In this document: positions 19,299-28,981 of the stretch, one piece after another
How positions within the stretch are numbered: the first letter of the stretch is position 1
Layout of the letters: every line of letters starts with the position of its first letter
DNA from: Synechococcus sp. WH 7803
GTDB lineage: Bacteria > Cyanobacteriota > Cyanobacteriia > PCC-6307 > Cyanobiaceae
Direction: 5' to 3'
Assembly: GCA_000063505.1 (NCBI GenBank)
Contig: CT971583.1
Span: forward strand, 1,581,918-1,645,917
Length of the DNA: 64,000 bases
Notes under the pieces: generated by a model
What the model was told of the DNA's origin: nothing
Databases searched by the model: none
What the model saw: only the letters and a program-made list of their open reading frames with translations
Made by a program: the position numbers and the translations under genes

Positions 19299-20539
19299 AT
19301 CCACTCCAGCCTGGATCCAGCCGAGATGATCTGGATGATCTGCTGCCGCGCTTCGATCTCCGGGGGATGGACCTCTCCCTCCAGCGCATGCAGGAGGCCC
19401 TGAAGGAACTGCAGCATCCGGCAGCGGCGGTCCCCGCAGTGCAAGTGGTGGGGACCAATGGCAAGGGATCCATCGCCTGCTTCATTCATCACGGCCTGAT
19501 CGCCGCGGGACTGCGCTCAGGCCTCACCGTCTCGCCCCACCTGCTGAGCTGGTGCGAACGCATCCGCGTGAACGACCAACTGATCACCATCGAGGAGCTG
19601 CGCAGCCTGCTGCAGGGACTGCAGCCGGTGGTGACCACCTGCCGGCTCACCCCCTTCGAACAGCTGATCTGTGCAGCCCTGGTGCACTTTGAAGCCCAAC
19701 GCCCCGACTGGTTGGTGCTGGAGGCCGGTCTGGGAGGCCGGCTGGATGCCACCACAGCCCATCCCCATCGCCCCCTGATCGCGATCGGTGCCATCGGCCT
19801 GGACCACAGGGAACATCTCGGAACCACCCTGGAGGCGATCGCAACCGAGAAAGCCGCGGCCATTCCTCCAGGAAGCCATGTGGTGAGTGCGGCACAGCTC
19901 CCGGAGGTGCAGCGCGTGCTGGAGCGCACGGCTGCAGCTGTGAACGCCAGTTTGCGCTGGGTGGAACCGCTGGCCAACGATTGGACGCTCGGGCTGCCCG
20001 GAGAACTGCAGCGGAGCAATGCCGCCGTGGCCAGAGCTGCTCTGGAATGGATCGGTGGCGATGCCAGCGAGAGCATCAGCGTCGCTGCCATGCGCAAGGG
20101 CTTTGCGGCAGCGCGCTGGCCGGGCCGACTTCAGTGGATGCAATGGCAGGGCCGGCGCCTGCGCGTTGATGGAGCCCACAATCCGCCCGCTGCCGCCGCC
20201 TTGGCCAAGGAGCGTTGCCGCTGGAGAGCTGCCGATCAAGCGCAGAGCTGGGTGCTGGCGATCCAGGCCCACAAACAGGCCCCGGCCATGCTCAAGCACC
20301 TGCTTCAGCCCAAGGATCAGGCCTGGATCATTCCCGTTCCCGAGCACCGCAGCTGGAGCTTGGAGCAGCTGCAGCATGCCGCTCCGGAGCTCGCCCACCA
20401 GCTCAGGGGCGCCGCCAATGCCACAGAGGCCTTCCACCAACTCGAACACGACGGCTGGCCCCAGGCAGCCCCGGTGGTGGCTGGTTCGTTGTACCTGATC
20501 GGTCATCTGCTGGAGACGCATCAGCTGCAGGCAGAGTGA
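19295..20539 (+). CDS. folC: Bifunctional dihydrofolate/folylpolyglutamate synthase
   Basis: FolC adds glutamate to dihydropteroate and to folates. The 414-residue enzyme has the ATP-binding GTNGKGSIACFIHHGL, the SPHLLSWCERIRVND mobile region, LEAGLGGRLDATT and the C-terminal domain element RVDGAHNPPAAAAL. The start is GTG at 19295, overlapping the argD stop. The pentapeptide protein gene follows after 4 bp. Confidence 0.93.
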   Translation: MNPLQPGSSRDDLDDLLPRFDLRGMDLSLQRMQEALKELQHPAAAVPAVQVVGTNGKGSIACFIHHGLIAAGLRSGLTVSPHLLSWCERIRVNDQLITIEELRSLLQGLQPVVTTCRLTPFEQLICAALVHFEAQRPDWLVLEAGLGGRLDATTAHPHRPLIAIGAIGLDHREHLGTTLEAIATEKAAAIPPGSHVVSAAQLPEVQRVLERTAAAVNASLRWVEPLANDWTLGLPGELQRSNAAVARAALEWIGGDASESISVAAMRKGFAAARWPGRLQWMQWQGRRLRVDGAHNPPAAAALAKERCRWRAADQAQSWVLAIQAHKQAPAMLKHLLQPKDQAWIIPVPEHRSWSLEQLQHAAPELAHQLRGAANATEAFHQLEHDGWPQAAPVVAGSLYLIGHLLETHQLQAE

Positions 20540-20543
20540 ACCG

Positions 20544-21086
20544 ATGCCGAGCCCGTCGTTCATGCCCTCGCTGCTGAAACTCATCACCGCCATCACCCTG
20601 GTGATCGCCGTCCTGTGCGATCCCGCCATGGCGCTGGACACCTCAGCCGGGGTTGGCCTTCAGGACAGAGCCTTGTTTCAGGAACGGGTGGACTACACCT
20701 TGACCAATCAAAACGGCGTTGATTTTCATAATCAGGCCCTCAGCAACACCTCTTTTGCCGGCGCGGCGGGCAAGGGCGCTGATTTCAGCGGGGCCAATCT
20801 GCAGGGGGCCATCTTCACCCAGGGTGCCTTTGCCGATGCCAACTTCCATGGCGCCGACCTCAGTGATGCCCTCATGGATCGTGCGGATTTCACCGGAACG
20901 GACCTGCGAGATGCCGTCTTGATCGGGGTGATCGCTTCCGGAAGCAGCTTTGCCGGCGCTCAGGTGGATGGAGCTGATTTCAGCGACGCCCTGCTGGACC
21001 GGGATGACCAGCGCAGGCTCTGCCAGGAGGCCGAAGGTGTGAACCCCACCACCGGCGTGCTCACCCGCGACAGCCTCAGCTGCTGA
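20544..21086 (+). CDS. Exported pentapeptide-repeat protein
   Basis: The 180-residue protein has an N-terminal signal (residues 7-31, ending AMALDTSA) and then a right-handed quadrilateral helix of A(D/N)LXX pentapeptides such as GADFSGANLQGAIF and ADLSDALMDRADF. It ends with paired cysteines (RRLCQEAEGVN... and the terminal Cys). This layout matches the lumenal pentapeptide proteins common in cyanobacteria. Their function is unknown; a thylakoid or periplasmic structural role is a guess. It follows folC by 4 bp, and its last 11 bp overlap the opposing FAD oxidase gene. Confidence 0.85.
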   Translation: MPSPSFMPSLLKLITAITLVIAVLCDPAMALDTSAGVGLQDRALFQERVDYTLTNQNGVDFHNQALSNTSFAGAAGKGADFSGANLQGAIFTQGAFADANFHGADLSDALMDRADFTGTDLRDAVLIGVIASGSSFAGAQVDGADFSDALLDRDDQRRLCQEAEGVNPTTGVLTRDSLSC

Positions 21087-22407
21087 ATCCGCCGAGCTTC
21101 CCGGGGTTGAGCAGACCTGCTGGATCCAAGCGTTGCTTTGCGGCCACCTGATCGCCATCCACAACGCCGAGCCCTCCGCCCTCCACGGTGAGCACGTGCG
21201 GGTTGAAAATCAGCGCCCCAAGGTCGCGGCACTGTTGCATCAAACGCTCCAACGCATCCGCCCCGCGCCAGCGCACGAGTGGCAGGGCCGCAAGCCGCTG
21301 AACACCCTGCTGTCGCACAGCTTCCAGGTGAATGAGCACATCCCCGCCCCAGGTTTGCTTCAGCGCATGCAGGCAGTCCAGTTCCGGTTGGGGAAGCAGC
21401 ATCTGCAGGTAAGTCCAGTCGGGGTCGTGCTGGCGCAGATGCAGGGTGGTGTGGTTCCAGGTCAGCTCCCGCAGGCCATGGCCGGCATGGTGCTGTTCCG
21501 CCTCGGAAAACACCACGGCCGCACCACAGTCGGCCGCCAACTGCTCCACCGTGCTCACCGCATCAGGAGCCACCAGCAGGAGCACACGATCCGCTTTTGT
21601 CTCCGGGACATCCCAGGCCGGTAACTGAGCCACCACGTCAGCCTCCAGCACGGTGCAGAGGTGGAGATCCAACGCTGATCCGCAGCAGCGTTGCGCCAGC
21701 TCCACAGCGGATGGCCAGTCAACGCAGTCGATCACCATTTCCTGCCAAGCAACCGCAGGGGCGGTGGCGAGCGTGAGTGCGGTGATGATCCCGTTGGTCC
21801 CGTAGGCGTGATTCAACGCCTCCGCCTCGGCGGCCTCCAACTGGAGGCGTTTGGGCTCCGGCTCCATCGTCACCACCTCAAGACCGAGCAGGTGACCTGG
21901 ATCGCGCAGAAACCCCCAGCGCACCGAACCGATTCCGCCGGAGCCGCCGGCGATGAAGCCACCGATCGTGGCACTGCGCCATGTACTGGGCAACAGGCGC
22001 AGCTGACGGCCATGCCCTCGCAGCATCTGATCGAGATCTTTGAGGAGACAGCCGCATTCCACCGTGACGACGCCGGTGGTCGCCTCAATCCTGCGAACCG
22101 CACGCAGACGTCCCATCAGCATCACCACCCCTCCCTCGAGGGGGACGCTCTGTCCGTAGTTGCCGGTGCCGGCGCCCCTGAGGGTGAGCGCAATGCCATG
22201 ACGACAGCACGCCGCAGCCACAGCGGCCACAGCCTCCACCGTGTCTGGGCGCACCACCAGCGCAGCCCGACAGGACGCCAGCCGCTCCCGCAACACCGGT
22301 GAGTAGTCGTAAGCGTCTTTGGAGTAGCGATCCAGATCTTCGGGCCGCTCAAGCAGGGTGAGATCTGGCACCGCCGCCAGTTCCGCACGCAACATCTCAG
22401 GAACCAT
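21076..22407 (-). CDS. FAD-linked oxidase, GlcD / D-2-hydroxyacid dehydrogenase type
   Basis: This is a VAO-family flavoprotein of about 443 residues. The FAD-binding half shows ALVVRPDTVEAVAAV, LRGAGTGNYGQSVP and IGGFIAGGSGGIGSVRWG. The C-terminal half is weakly conserved and ends QRLDPAGLLNPGKLGG, the family's flavin-contact motif. Relatives oxidise glycolate or D-lactate; the true substrate is unknown. It is not next to glcE or glcF. The ATG at 22407 is chosen, with GTG 22416 and TTG 22422 as alternatives. It lies about 27 bp after the amidohydrolase stop, in the same transcription unit. Confidence 0.83.
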   Translation of the reverse strand: MVPEMLRAELAAVPDLTLLERPEDLDRYSKDAYDYSPVLRERLASCRAALVVRPDTVEAVAAVAAACCRHGIALTLRGAGTGNYGQSVPLEGGVVMLMGRLRAVRRIEATTGVVTVECGCLLKDLDQMLRGHGRQLRLLPSTWRSATIGGFIAGGSGGIGSVRWGFLRDPGHLLGLEVVTMEPEPKRLQLEAAEAEALNHAYGTNGIITALTLATAPAVAWQEMVIDCVDWPSAVELAQRCCGSALDLHLCTVLEADVVAQLPAWDVPETKADRVLLLVAPDAVSTVEQLAADCGAAVVFSEAEQHHAGHGLRELTWNHTTLHLRQHDPDWTYLQMLLPQPELDCLHALKQTWGGDVLIHLEAVRQQGVQRLAALPLVRWRGADALERLMQQCRDLGALIFNPHVLTVEGGGLGVVDGDQVAAKQRLDPAGLLNPGKLGGFSS

Positions 22408-22434
22408 GGACGTCACGATCAAGGGAACGCACGT

Positions 22435-23664
22435 TCAATCCTGGACCCAGACGCCACCCGCCAGCACCTGGCGCTGGGGAGGAGCCGAGAGCAGTTCGGG
22501 CCAGCCACCGGTGGGCACATGGATCAGATCCGCAGGAGCACCTGGGCGAAAGACTCCATCCCAAGCCAAGTCCAGCAAACGGGCGGCATCCGTGCTGAAC
22601 GGAGCCATCCCCTCGTCATCCCAGGGAGCCAGCTGAGCCAGGGGAACACCCATGGCCATCAAGGCCAGGGGGTCCAGGTTCCCGCCTGGAAACCAGGGAT
22701 CCTGCACGTTGTCTCCCCCCACGGCCACACACACACCGCAATCACGCAACTGGCGAATCGGAGCGAGGGGCCTTTGCAGTGGTGTGGCCTGCCCGCGACG
22801 CCCGAGCAGCCATCCATTGGTGAGTGGCAGAGCCACCACCCGTAACTGATGCTCTGCCATCCGCACCCCCAAACGCTGCAGGGAGGCTGGATTCAGCAGC
22901 GAAAGGCTGCTGGCATGGCTGCAGGTGATCGGCACCGACACCGTCATCGTGCGCAGGACCCGCAGCAGTTGCCGAACCCCGGCCGCAGGATGCTCCGACG
23001 CCTCATCGATGTGCAGATCAACGGGGCAGCCATGGCGCTCCGCCAGTGCCAGAAGCCGTCGCAGCGCCTGGCGGGGGGCCCTGCCCCGACAAGGTGGTTC
23101 GATCACACCACCGATCACGCCTCCGGCCGCTGCAACCTGGGAGGCCAGATGCTCTCCCTCCGGAGTGGACCAATGGGCGATGGGTACGAGCGCCACCAGC
23201 TGGAGCTCAATGCGCCCCTTCCAGCGCTGACGCGCGCTTGTCAGCACCTCCCAGCTGCAGGCGGCCCCTGGCCCCAAACTGTCGATATGCGAGCGAATGG
23301 CCCGCAGGCCATGGCGCCAGGCCAAGGCCAGCGCTCGCTCACTGCGCTCATGAACCCGCTCAGCCGTGCGCGTGCGATGTTCGCGCATGTTGGCGTCCAT
23401 CGCTCCGGCGTACGTCCCTGTTGGATTTGGGAAGTCGGACCAGGAGAAGGCCTTATCGAGATGGCCATGGGGCTCGACCAGGCGGGGCAGCACCAGGCCC
23501 TGGGCGTCGGCGACAGGCAAGACGGAGGTGATTCGGCCCTCCAGCCAACGCAGCTCTACGGACAGCAGGCCGTCGGCAGGCCGCTCTGCTGCTACGCCAG
23601 CAGGCCAATCAACAAGGCTGACCGGGCAGCGGCTGCGCAGAGATCCAGCGGCTTGCCCGCTCAT
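22435..23664 (-). CDS. Amidohydrolase superfamily protein (cytosine deaminase CodA-like)
   Basis: This is a 409-residue metal-dependent hydrolase. Ligand motifs are EPHGHLDKAFSW (in place of HxH, as in CodA), the DLHIDEASEHP segment, TCSHASSL and VGGDNVQDPW. The pattern HGHLDKA and GDNVQDP is that of cytosine deaminase-like enzymes acting on cyclic ureas or N-formyl/isocytosine-type compounds. The substrate is uncertain. It overlaps the upstream DUF4359 gene by 4 bp (ATGA) and is followed by the FAD oxidase, giving a three-gene unit. Confidence 0.82.
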   Translation of the reverse strand: MSGQAAGSLRSRCPVSLVDWPAGVAAERPADGLLSVELRWLEGRITSVLPVADAQGLVLPRLVEPHGHLDKAFSWSDFPNPTGTYAGAMDANMREHRTRTAERVHERSERALALAWRHGLRAIRSHIDSLGPGAACSWEVLTSARQRWKGRIELQLVALVPIAHWSTPEGEHLASQVAAAGGVIGGVIEPPCRGRAPRQALRRLLALAERHGCPVDLHIDEASEHPAAGVRQLLRVLRTMTVSVPITCSHASSLSLLNPASLQRLGVRMAEHQLRVVALPLTNGWLLGRRGQATPLQRPLAPIRQLRDCGVCVAVGGDNVQDPWFPGGNLDPLALMAMGVPLAQLAPWDDEGMAPFSTDAARLLDLAWDGVFRPGAPADLIHVPTGGWPELLSAPPQRQVLAGGVWVQD

Positions 23665-24044
23665 TCCAAGTCTCCAGAATCCGACTGGGTCTGCAGGACC
23701 AAAAACCGACCCGCGACCCCCAAGGTCGTGACGGAGTAACGGGGAAGACGCAAGGTGGGCAGCAGGTCCTGTCCCCCCACCGTGGTCACAAAGACACTGG
23801 CCACGCCCAGATTCCAGCGCCGTGTGAACTGGTTGGCCAGCGACGCCAGCGCAGCCTCCTGGTCGGCGATCAAGCGGGGGCAGTCTTTAATCCAGAGCTG
23901 CAGCACCAAGGGGAGCGTGCGCTGCGAGCAAAGCTCGTCGGTCGCCAGACCGACCAGCTGGGTGCCGGCATGAGCGCCGTACTCCTCCTTGGTGGGGTTG
24001 GTGACAGCCAAGGCGGTCACGCTTCCACCAAGCAAAAGCGCCAT
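23661..24044 (-). CDS. DUF4359 family protein with N-terminal membrane anchor
   Basis: This is a small protein of about 127 residues that starts with a hydrophobic stretch (MALLLGGSVTALAVTNP) and contains KEEYGAHAGTQLVGLATDELC, CPRLIADQEAALASL and a C-terminal region resembling the DUF4359 family of cyanobacteria. Two cysteines (DELCSQ and KDCPRL) may pair. The function is unknown. The ATG at 24044 is the best start; longer readings run into tRNA-His. The stop overlaps the amidohydrolase start. Confidence 0.7.
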   Translation of the reverse strand: MALLLGGSVTALAVTNPTKEEYGAHAGTQLVGLATDELCSQRTLPLVLQLWIKDCPRLIADQEAALASLANQFTRRWNLGVASVFVTTVGGQDLLPTLRLPRYSVTTLGVAGRFLVLQTQSDSGDLE

Positions 24045-24131
24045 GGCAATCGCAGTGGCCGGAGACCAGCGCCGATGGACGGAGGACGTACGCAGGGCCT
24101 GGGGGGCGGATTGGTAGATTCTTACCGACGC

Positions 24132-24205
24132 GGCGGGCGTCGCCAAGTGGTTAAGGCAGCGGCTTGTGGCGCCGCTATTCGGGGGTTCGAATCCCCTCGC
24201 TCGCC
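24132..24205 (+). tRNA. tRNA-His(GTG)
   Basis: This cloverleaf has an 8-bp acceptor including the extra G(-1) paired with C73 (GGCGGGCG/CGCTCGCC), the hallmark of histidine tRNA. The anticodon stem GCGGC/GCCGC holds loop TTGTGGC, anticodon GTG. The T-arm is GGGGTTCGAATCCCC. Confidence 0.95.
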
Positions 24206-24220
24206 CTTTCATTCCATGAT

Positions 24221-25282
24221 TCATGAAGCCAACAGGGCTTTGAGCAGAGCATCAGCTCCCTGTCGGATCGGATCAACGCAAGGCAGCGACAACGTTTCGC
24301 TGAGTTCTGCGCTGGAACGCTCACACTCCGCATCGCTCAGGTGTGCGGTGTTCAGGGCCACCGCTCGCACCCTGGGTGGAGGTCCTGCGTCTTGCGGACG
24401 ACCGATCGACGCAAGCCCCTCACAAAGCTGAATGAGATCCCCCAAGGGAGGAAGGGCAATCTCCGGCAGACGATGAATGCAGCTCTGCTGGGCGCGATGC
24501 ACCAGCAAAAGGGCTGTGGGCTGGCTACCGCGCAGAAGGGGCAGGGTGGCCGTCGACCCGGGATGGCAGAGCGATCCCTGCCCTTCCACCAGCACCAGCC
24601 CCGTGTCAGGCAGCGTTGAGGCGGCATCCATCACCGCGGCTTCCACCGCTCCAGCGGCGTAATCCACCCGTATCGCATCCAAGGGAACACCGCTGCCGCT
24701 GATCAGGATCCCGGCCTGGCCGGTGCCCACAAAAGCTGAGCACACGCCGGCGCGGAGCGCCGCCTCATGCACCGCCAGGCAAGCACTCATCTTGCCCACG
24801 GCCATGTCGGTGCCAACGGCCAGCACGCGCTTGCAGGGCAACGCGGCAGCCCTGGCCTGCGCAACCCTCAGTCCCTTGGGCTCACAGCGGAGATCCCAGA
24901 TCCAGCGTCCAGGCCGAATCGCCGCACTGAGCTCCGGATCATCCGCCAGGTGGGTATGCAACCCACTGGCCACCGACAGTCCCGCCTTGAGAGCCTGCAA
25001 CACATCCGACCTCAGCGCCTCCGGCAGCACCCCACCGGAGGGAGCGAGGCCCACCACGGCCACAGACGGTCGAAAGGGGAGAGCCTCAGCCAGATCCTTC
25101 ACCACAGGAACAGACCTGGAAATCCCGGTCACCGTCTCCAAGCACTGGCCAGCATGGTCTGGATCAATCACCGCAACGATCGGTCCGCGTCGATGCCGCA
25201 ACATCGCCAATCCGGTTTTGCCGGTGAGGCTGTTGAGACCGGCGTGCTGAAGCAGCACCACGGGATCCTGATCAGCAAGCAT
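24221..25282 (-). CDS. DUF1611 protein, DgcN-like (putative D-glutamate N-acetyltransferase)
   Basis: The 353-residue protein has an N-terminal Rossmann-like domain (GPIVAVIDPDHAGQCLE) and a C-terminal P-loop-like domain with the DUF1611 signature GTDMAVGKMSACLA and EGQGSLCHPG. Families of this kind, paired with an enolase-superfamily racemase, were characterised as DgcN-DgcA, which convert D-glutamate to L-glutamate through N-acetyl intermediates. Here the gene overlaps the epimerase gene by one base (TGATG), so the same pairing is present. That this pair acts on D-glutamate is inferred from context. It ends just beyond tRNA-His on the other strand. Confidence 0.78.
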   Translation of the reverse strand: MLADQDPVVLLQHAGLNSLTGKTGLAMLRHRRGPIVAVIDPDHAGQCLETVTGISRSVPVVKDLAEALPFRPSVAVVGLAPSGGVLPEALRSDVLQALKAGLSVASGLHTHLADDPELSAAIRPGRWIWDLRCEPKGLRVAQARAAALPCKRVLAVGTDMAVGKMSACLAVHEAALRAGVCSAFVGTGQAGILISGSGVPLDAIRVDYAAGAVEAAVMDAASTLPDTGLVLVEGQGSLCHPGSTATLPLLRGSQPTALLLVHRAQQSCIHRLPEIALPPLGDLIQLCEGLASIGRPQDAGPPPRVRAVALNTAHLSDAECERSSAELSETLSLPCVDPIRQGADALLKALLAS

Positions 25283-26364
25283 CAGGAGGCCTCCAGCGGT
25301 GCAACGCCCAATCCGGATCCGTGCGGAGGCAGAAGTTGATCCCCCTTGAGCGGCAATCCGCTGTAAGGGTCATCCACCAGATTGAGGTGACTGTCGAGAT
25401 CAGGCCAGCGGATGCAGGCCAGCAACTGCGCTGCAGCGGCATTCAGCAACGTGCTGTCGGAATAGCAGCCCACCATCAGATCCAGATCAAGCCGCTCCGC
25501 CACCTGGGCCATCAGCCAGGCCTCCGTGAGACCACCGGTCTTGAGCAGCTTGAGATTGACGCCATCCACATGGGGAGCCAAGCGCAGCAGATCCTTGAGA
25601 TCCCAACAGCTTTCATCGGCCACCAAGGGCAGATTGCAGAACGGACGCAGCGCTGCAAATCCCTGCAGATCCTCCTCTGGATCAAGACGAGCGGGCAGAG
25701 GTTGCTCGAGCAACACCACCCCCGCCTGCTCCAGGTCCACCTGCATCGCCTTGGCCTGCTCCAGCGTCCAGCCTCCGTTGGCATCCACCTGAAGTTCGTG
25801 GGCCACGGCCATCCGCTGAGAGCGCTCGTCCAGGGCGATGGCCACGGCCTGCAACAGGGCGCGGTCATGCTCGAGCCCCTCCGGACTGCCGAGCTTGAGC
25901 TTGATTCGGGTGGCCGGCATCTGACGCCACCAGCGCTGAAGGCGCTCCAGAACCTTCTCAACAGAGGCCAGACCAAGGGTGACGCTCGTGGCCACCCCCC
26001 TGGTGCCATCCAACGCAAACAGTTTCCAGATCGGTTGCCCCAGCTGCCGACCCCACCAGTCCCAGAGGGCCAGATCCACAGCACACCGTGCCGGCGGAGA
26101 CAGGGGGGCCAGCCAAGGTTCGATGGAATGACGGTCCTCAGGGTTCAAGGACTCCAAGGTGGGCAACAGAGCCTGGAGTTCAGCCTCGATGGCCTCCAGC
26201 GCATAGGCGCGATGGCCCGTATCCAGCCCGCCGGTTTCGCCGAACCCCACAGTTCCGCCATGGTTTAGGCGAAGTTCCAGGCGTTCCACGACAGACGTGG
26301 TTCCCCTGCTGATCGCCAGAGGGACCGCCTTGGTGAGCGGAAATCGACGCAGACTCCAGCCCAT
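25282..26364 (-). CDS. Enolase-superfamily dipeptide epimerase / N-acyl amino acid racemase
   Basis: The 360-residue protein is a mandelate racemase-type member of the enolase superfamily. It shows the TRIKLKLGS catalytic lysine motif (KxK), metal ligands in [15 protein letters not shown] and VADESCWD, and the second catalytic lysine in [11 protein letters not shown]. This pattern is that of L-Ala-D/L-Glu epimerases and of DgcA. Its tight coupling to the DUF1611 gene favours racemisation of N-acetylglutamate, but dipeptide epimerisation in murein recycling is an alternative. The ATG at 26364 is chosen over an upstream frame to 26487 because family alignment starts at SLRRFPL. It diverges from miaB. 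Confidence 0.84.
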
Positions 26365-26491
26365 GGCCCGCGAGCACCAATCCACAAGCTGGCACAGCAC
26401 CGCCGTATCCGACACTGAAAGCAGCGTTCGACACCGCCGATCCTTCGGACGGCTCTCTGCCTTGACCGTGACCGCCTCGCCCACCACCGCA

Positions 26492-27856
26492 ATGCTGCCG
26501 AGCCGGGAGCGTGGCAGCTACTGGATCACCACCTTCGGCTGCCAGATGAACAAGGCCGATTCCGAGCGCATGGCTGGGATTCTTGAATCCATGGGCTACC
26601 GAGAGGCGAGTGCCGAGCTGGATGCCGATCTGGTGCTCTACAACACGTGCACCATCCGCGATAACGCGGAGCAGAAGGTGTACAGCTACCTGGGACGCCA
26701 GGCGCAACGCAAACGCACGAATCCGAATCTCACTTTGGTGGTGGCAGGCTGTGTGGCGCAGCAGGAAGGTGAATCGCTGCTCAGGCGGGTGCCGGAGCTC
26801 GACCTGGTGATGGGGCCCCAGCACGCCAACCGCCTCGAAACGCTTCTGCAGCAAGTGGACAGCGGCCAGCAAGTGGTGGCCACCGAAGAGCACCACATTC
26901 TTGAAGACATCACCACCGCCCGGCGCGACAGCAGCATCTGCGGCTGGGTGAATGTGATTTACGGCTGCAACGAGCGCTGCACCTACTGCGTGGTTCCTTC
27001 TGTTCGCGGCAAGGAGCAGTCACGGCTTCCAGACGCCATCAAGCTTGAGATGGAGGGGCTCGCGGCCCAGGGCTTCAAGGAGATCACCCTGTTGGGGCAG
27101 AACATCGACGCCTATGGGCGCGATCTGCCAGGCATCACCCCCGAAGGACGCCGCCAGCACACCCTCACCGATCTGCTCCATCACGTCCACGACGTGGAGG
27201 GCCTGGAGCGGATCCGCTTTGCCACCAGTCATCCCCGCTATTTCACCGATCGACTGATCGATGCCTGCGCCGACCTGCCCAAACTCTGCGAGCACTTCCA
27301 CATCCCCTTTCAAAGCGGTGATAACGATGTGCTGAGAGCCATGGCCCGGGGCTACACCGTGGAGCGCTACAGGCGCATCATCGACAGAATCCGCGAGCGC
27401 ATGCCCGATGCCTCGTTGAGCGCCGATGTGATCGTGGCCTTCCCGGGTGAAACCGATGCCCAATACAGGCGCACCCTGGCCCTGATCGAAGAGATCGGCT
27501 TCGACCAGGTGAACACGGCCGCCTATTCACCGCGGCCCAACACCCCTGCCGCCGATTGGGACAACCAGCTGCCTGAAGACATCAAAGTGGAGCGTCTCAG
27601 GGAAATCAATGCCCTGGTGGAACGCTGCGCGCGGGAACGCAACGGGCGCTACGCCGGCCGCGTGGAAGAGGTGCTGGCTGAAGGCATCAACCCCAAAGAT
27701 CCCTCCCAGTTGATGGGTCGCACCCGCACCAACAGACTTACCTTCTTCAGTGCAACCGGAGCTGACGACCGGCGGTATCAGGCCGGTGATCTGGTGAACG
27801 TGCACATCGATGCCGTGCGTTCCTTCTCCCTCAGTGGCACTCCTCTGAACTGCTGA
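26492..27856 (+). CDS. miaB: tRNA-2-methylthio-N6-isopentenyladenosine methylthiotransferase MiaB
   Basis: MiaB is a radical-SAM enzyme with two 4Fe-4S clusters that methylthiolates A37 in tRNAs reading UNN codons. The N-terminal cluster cysteines lie in [22 protein letters not shown] and [10 protein letters not shown]. The radical SAM motif is [12 protein letters not shown], and a C-terminal TRAM domain ends near AVRSFSLSG. The ATG at 26492 gives 454 aa; GTG 26468 or ATG 26363 would add unconserved residues, and the last would overlap the divergent epimerase start. Confidence 0.95.
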
Positions 27857-27894
27857 TACGTTGCGGGGCAACCCGACGCACCGACACCGCTCCC

Positions 27895-28956
27895 ATGCCG
27901 ACATCCCTTCTCCGCGTTGGCGTGGTGTTCGGAGGAGCATCCGGCGAACATGCCGTGTCGATTCGATCGGCCCGCACGGTGATCGAGGCGTTCAGCGCCC
28001 CGGAGAATCAGGAGCGGTTCGCCGTGATTCCGCATTACATCGATCGCGAGGGTCGCTGGTGGGGCCCGGCGGTGGCCGAACGTGCACTGGAGCAGAACAA
28101 GGCCCTCGACGCCCATGAGCTCCCCCAGCCTCTGCCTGCTCCGGGACTGCGTCACTGGCCGGTGGATCCCGACAGCGTGGACCTCTGGTACCCAGTGCTG
28201 CACGGTCCCAACGGGGAAGACGGAACGGTGCAGGGTCTGTTCACGCTGATGAACAAACCCTTCGTGGGCTCCGGGGTGCTCGGGTCGGCAGTGGGAATGG
28301 ACAAACTGGCGATGAAGGCCGCCTTTGCTGCCGCTGGTCTGTCCCAGGTTCCCTACATGGGCCTGACTGCCGCCGACCTGGAGGATCCGGAGCGACTGGA
28401 GCAGCTGCTGACCCGCGTGGAGCAGGAGCTGGGTTACCCCTGTTTCGTCAAACCCGCCAACCTGGGTTCATCGGTGGGCATCACCAAAGCGAACAACAGA
28501 GATGAGCTGCTGGCGGGCTTGCACCAGGCGGCCGCACTCGACCCCAGGCTGCTCGTTGAACAGGGCGTGAACGCCAGAGAACTGGAATGTGCCGTGTTGG
28601 GGCGTCGGCATCTGCGGGCCTCCGTGGTGGGGGAGATTCGCTTTGACGCCGATTGGTACGACTATGAGACCAAGTACACCGAGGGGCGCAGTCACACGCT
28701 GATTCCCGCGCCTCTCCCAGCCTTGGTGAGCCAGCAGATCCAGGCCATGGCCATCCGGGCTTGCCATGCCGTGCATGCCTTTGGCCAGGCCCGCGTGGAC
28801 GTGTTCTACGACGAAACCTCGGGCGAGATCTGGCTCAATGAAATCAACACCCTGCCGGGCTTCACCTCCCAGAGCATGTATCCCACGCTCTGGGCCGCCT
28901 CAGGTATCCCATTGCCGCAATTGGTGGCAGAGCTGGTCGATACGGCGCAAGAATGA
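27895..28956 (+). CDS. ddl: D-alanine--D-alanine ligase
   Basis: Ddl is an ATP-grasp enzyme that makes the D-Ala-D-Ala end of the peptidoglycan precursor. The 353-residue product begins [21 protein letters not shown] and contains [28 protein letters not shown] and the metal-binding [18 protein letters not shown]. It is the first gene of the run ddl, membrane protein, ftsQ, ftsZ, all plus strand and closely spaced, joining precursor supply and division. Confidence 0.96.
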   Translation: MPTSLLRVGVVFGGASGEHAVSIRSARTVIEAFSAPENQERFAVIPHYIDREGRWWGPAVAERALEQNKALDAHELPQPLPAPGLRHWPVDPDSVDLWYPVLHGPNGEDGTVQGLFTLMNKPFVGSGVLGSAVGMDKLAMKAAFAAAGLSQVPYMGLTAADLEDPERLEQLLTRVEQELGYPCFVKPANLGSSVGITKANNRDELLAGLHQAAALDPRLLVEQGVNARELECAVLGRRHLRASVVGEIRFDADWYDYETKYTEGRSHTLIPAPLPALVSQQIQAMAIRACHAVHAFGQARVDVFYDETSGEIWLNEINTLPGFTSQSMYPTLWAASGIPLPQLVAELVDTAQE

Positions 28957-28981
28957 GTCGATTGATGCTGGTGACGCGGCG

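Noticed and set aside
19830-19845. GCGATCGC octamers as HIP1 repeats
   Set aside because: Only a few scattered copies are seen (for example near 19832, 38705 and 61528), all inside genes. The strong over-representation seen in some freshwater cyanobacteria is absent.
24132-24230. tRNA-His 3' region as an integration site for a mobile element
   Set aside because: No integrase, direct repeat of the tRNA end or composition change is seen nearby; ordinary genes flank it.
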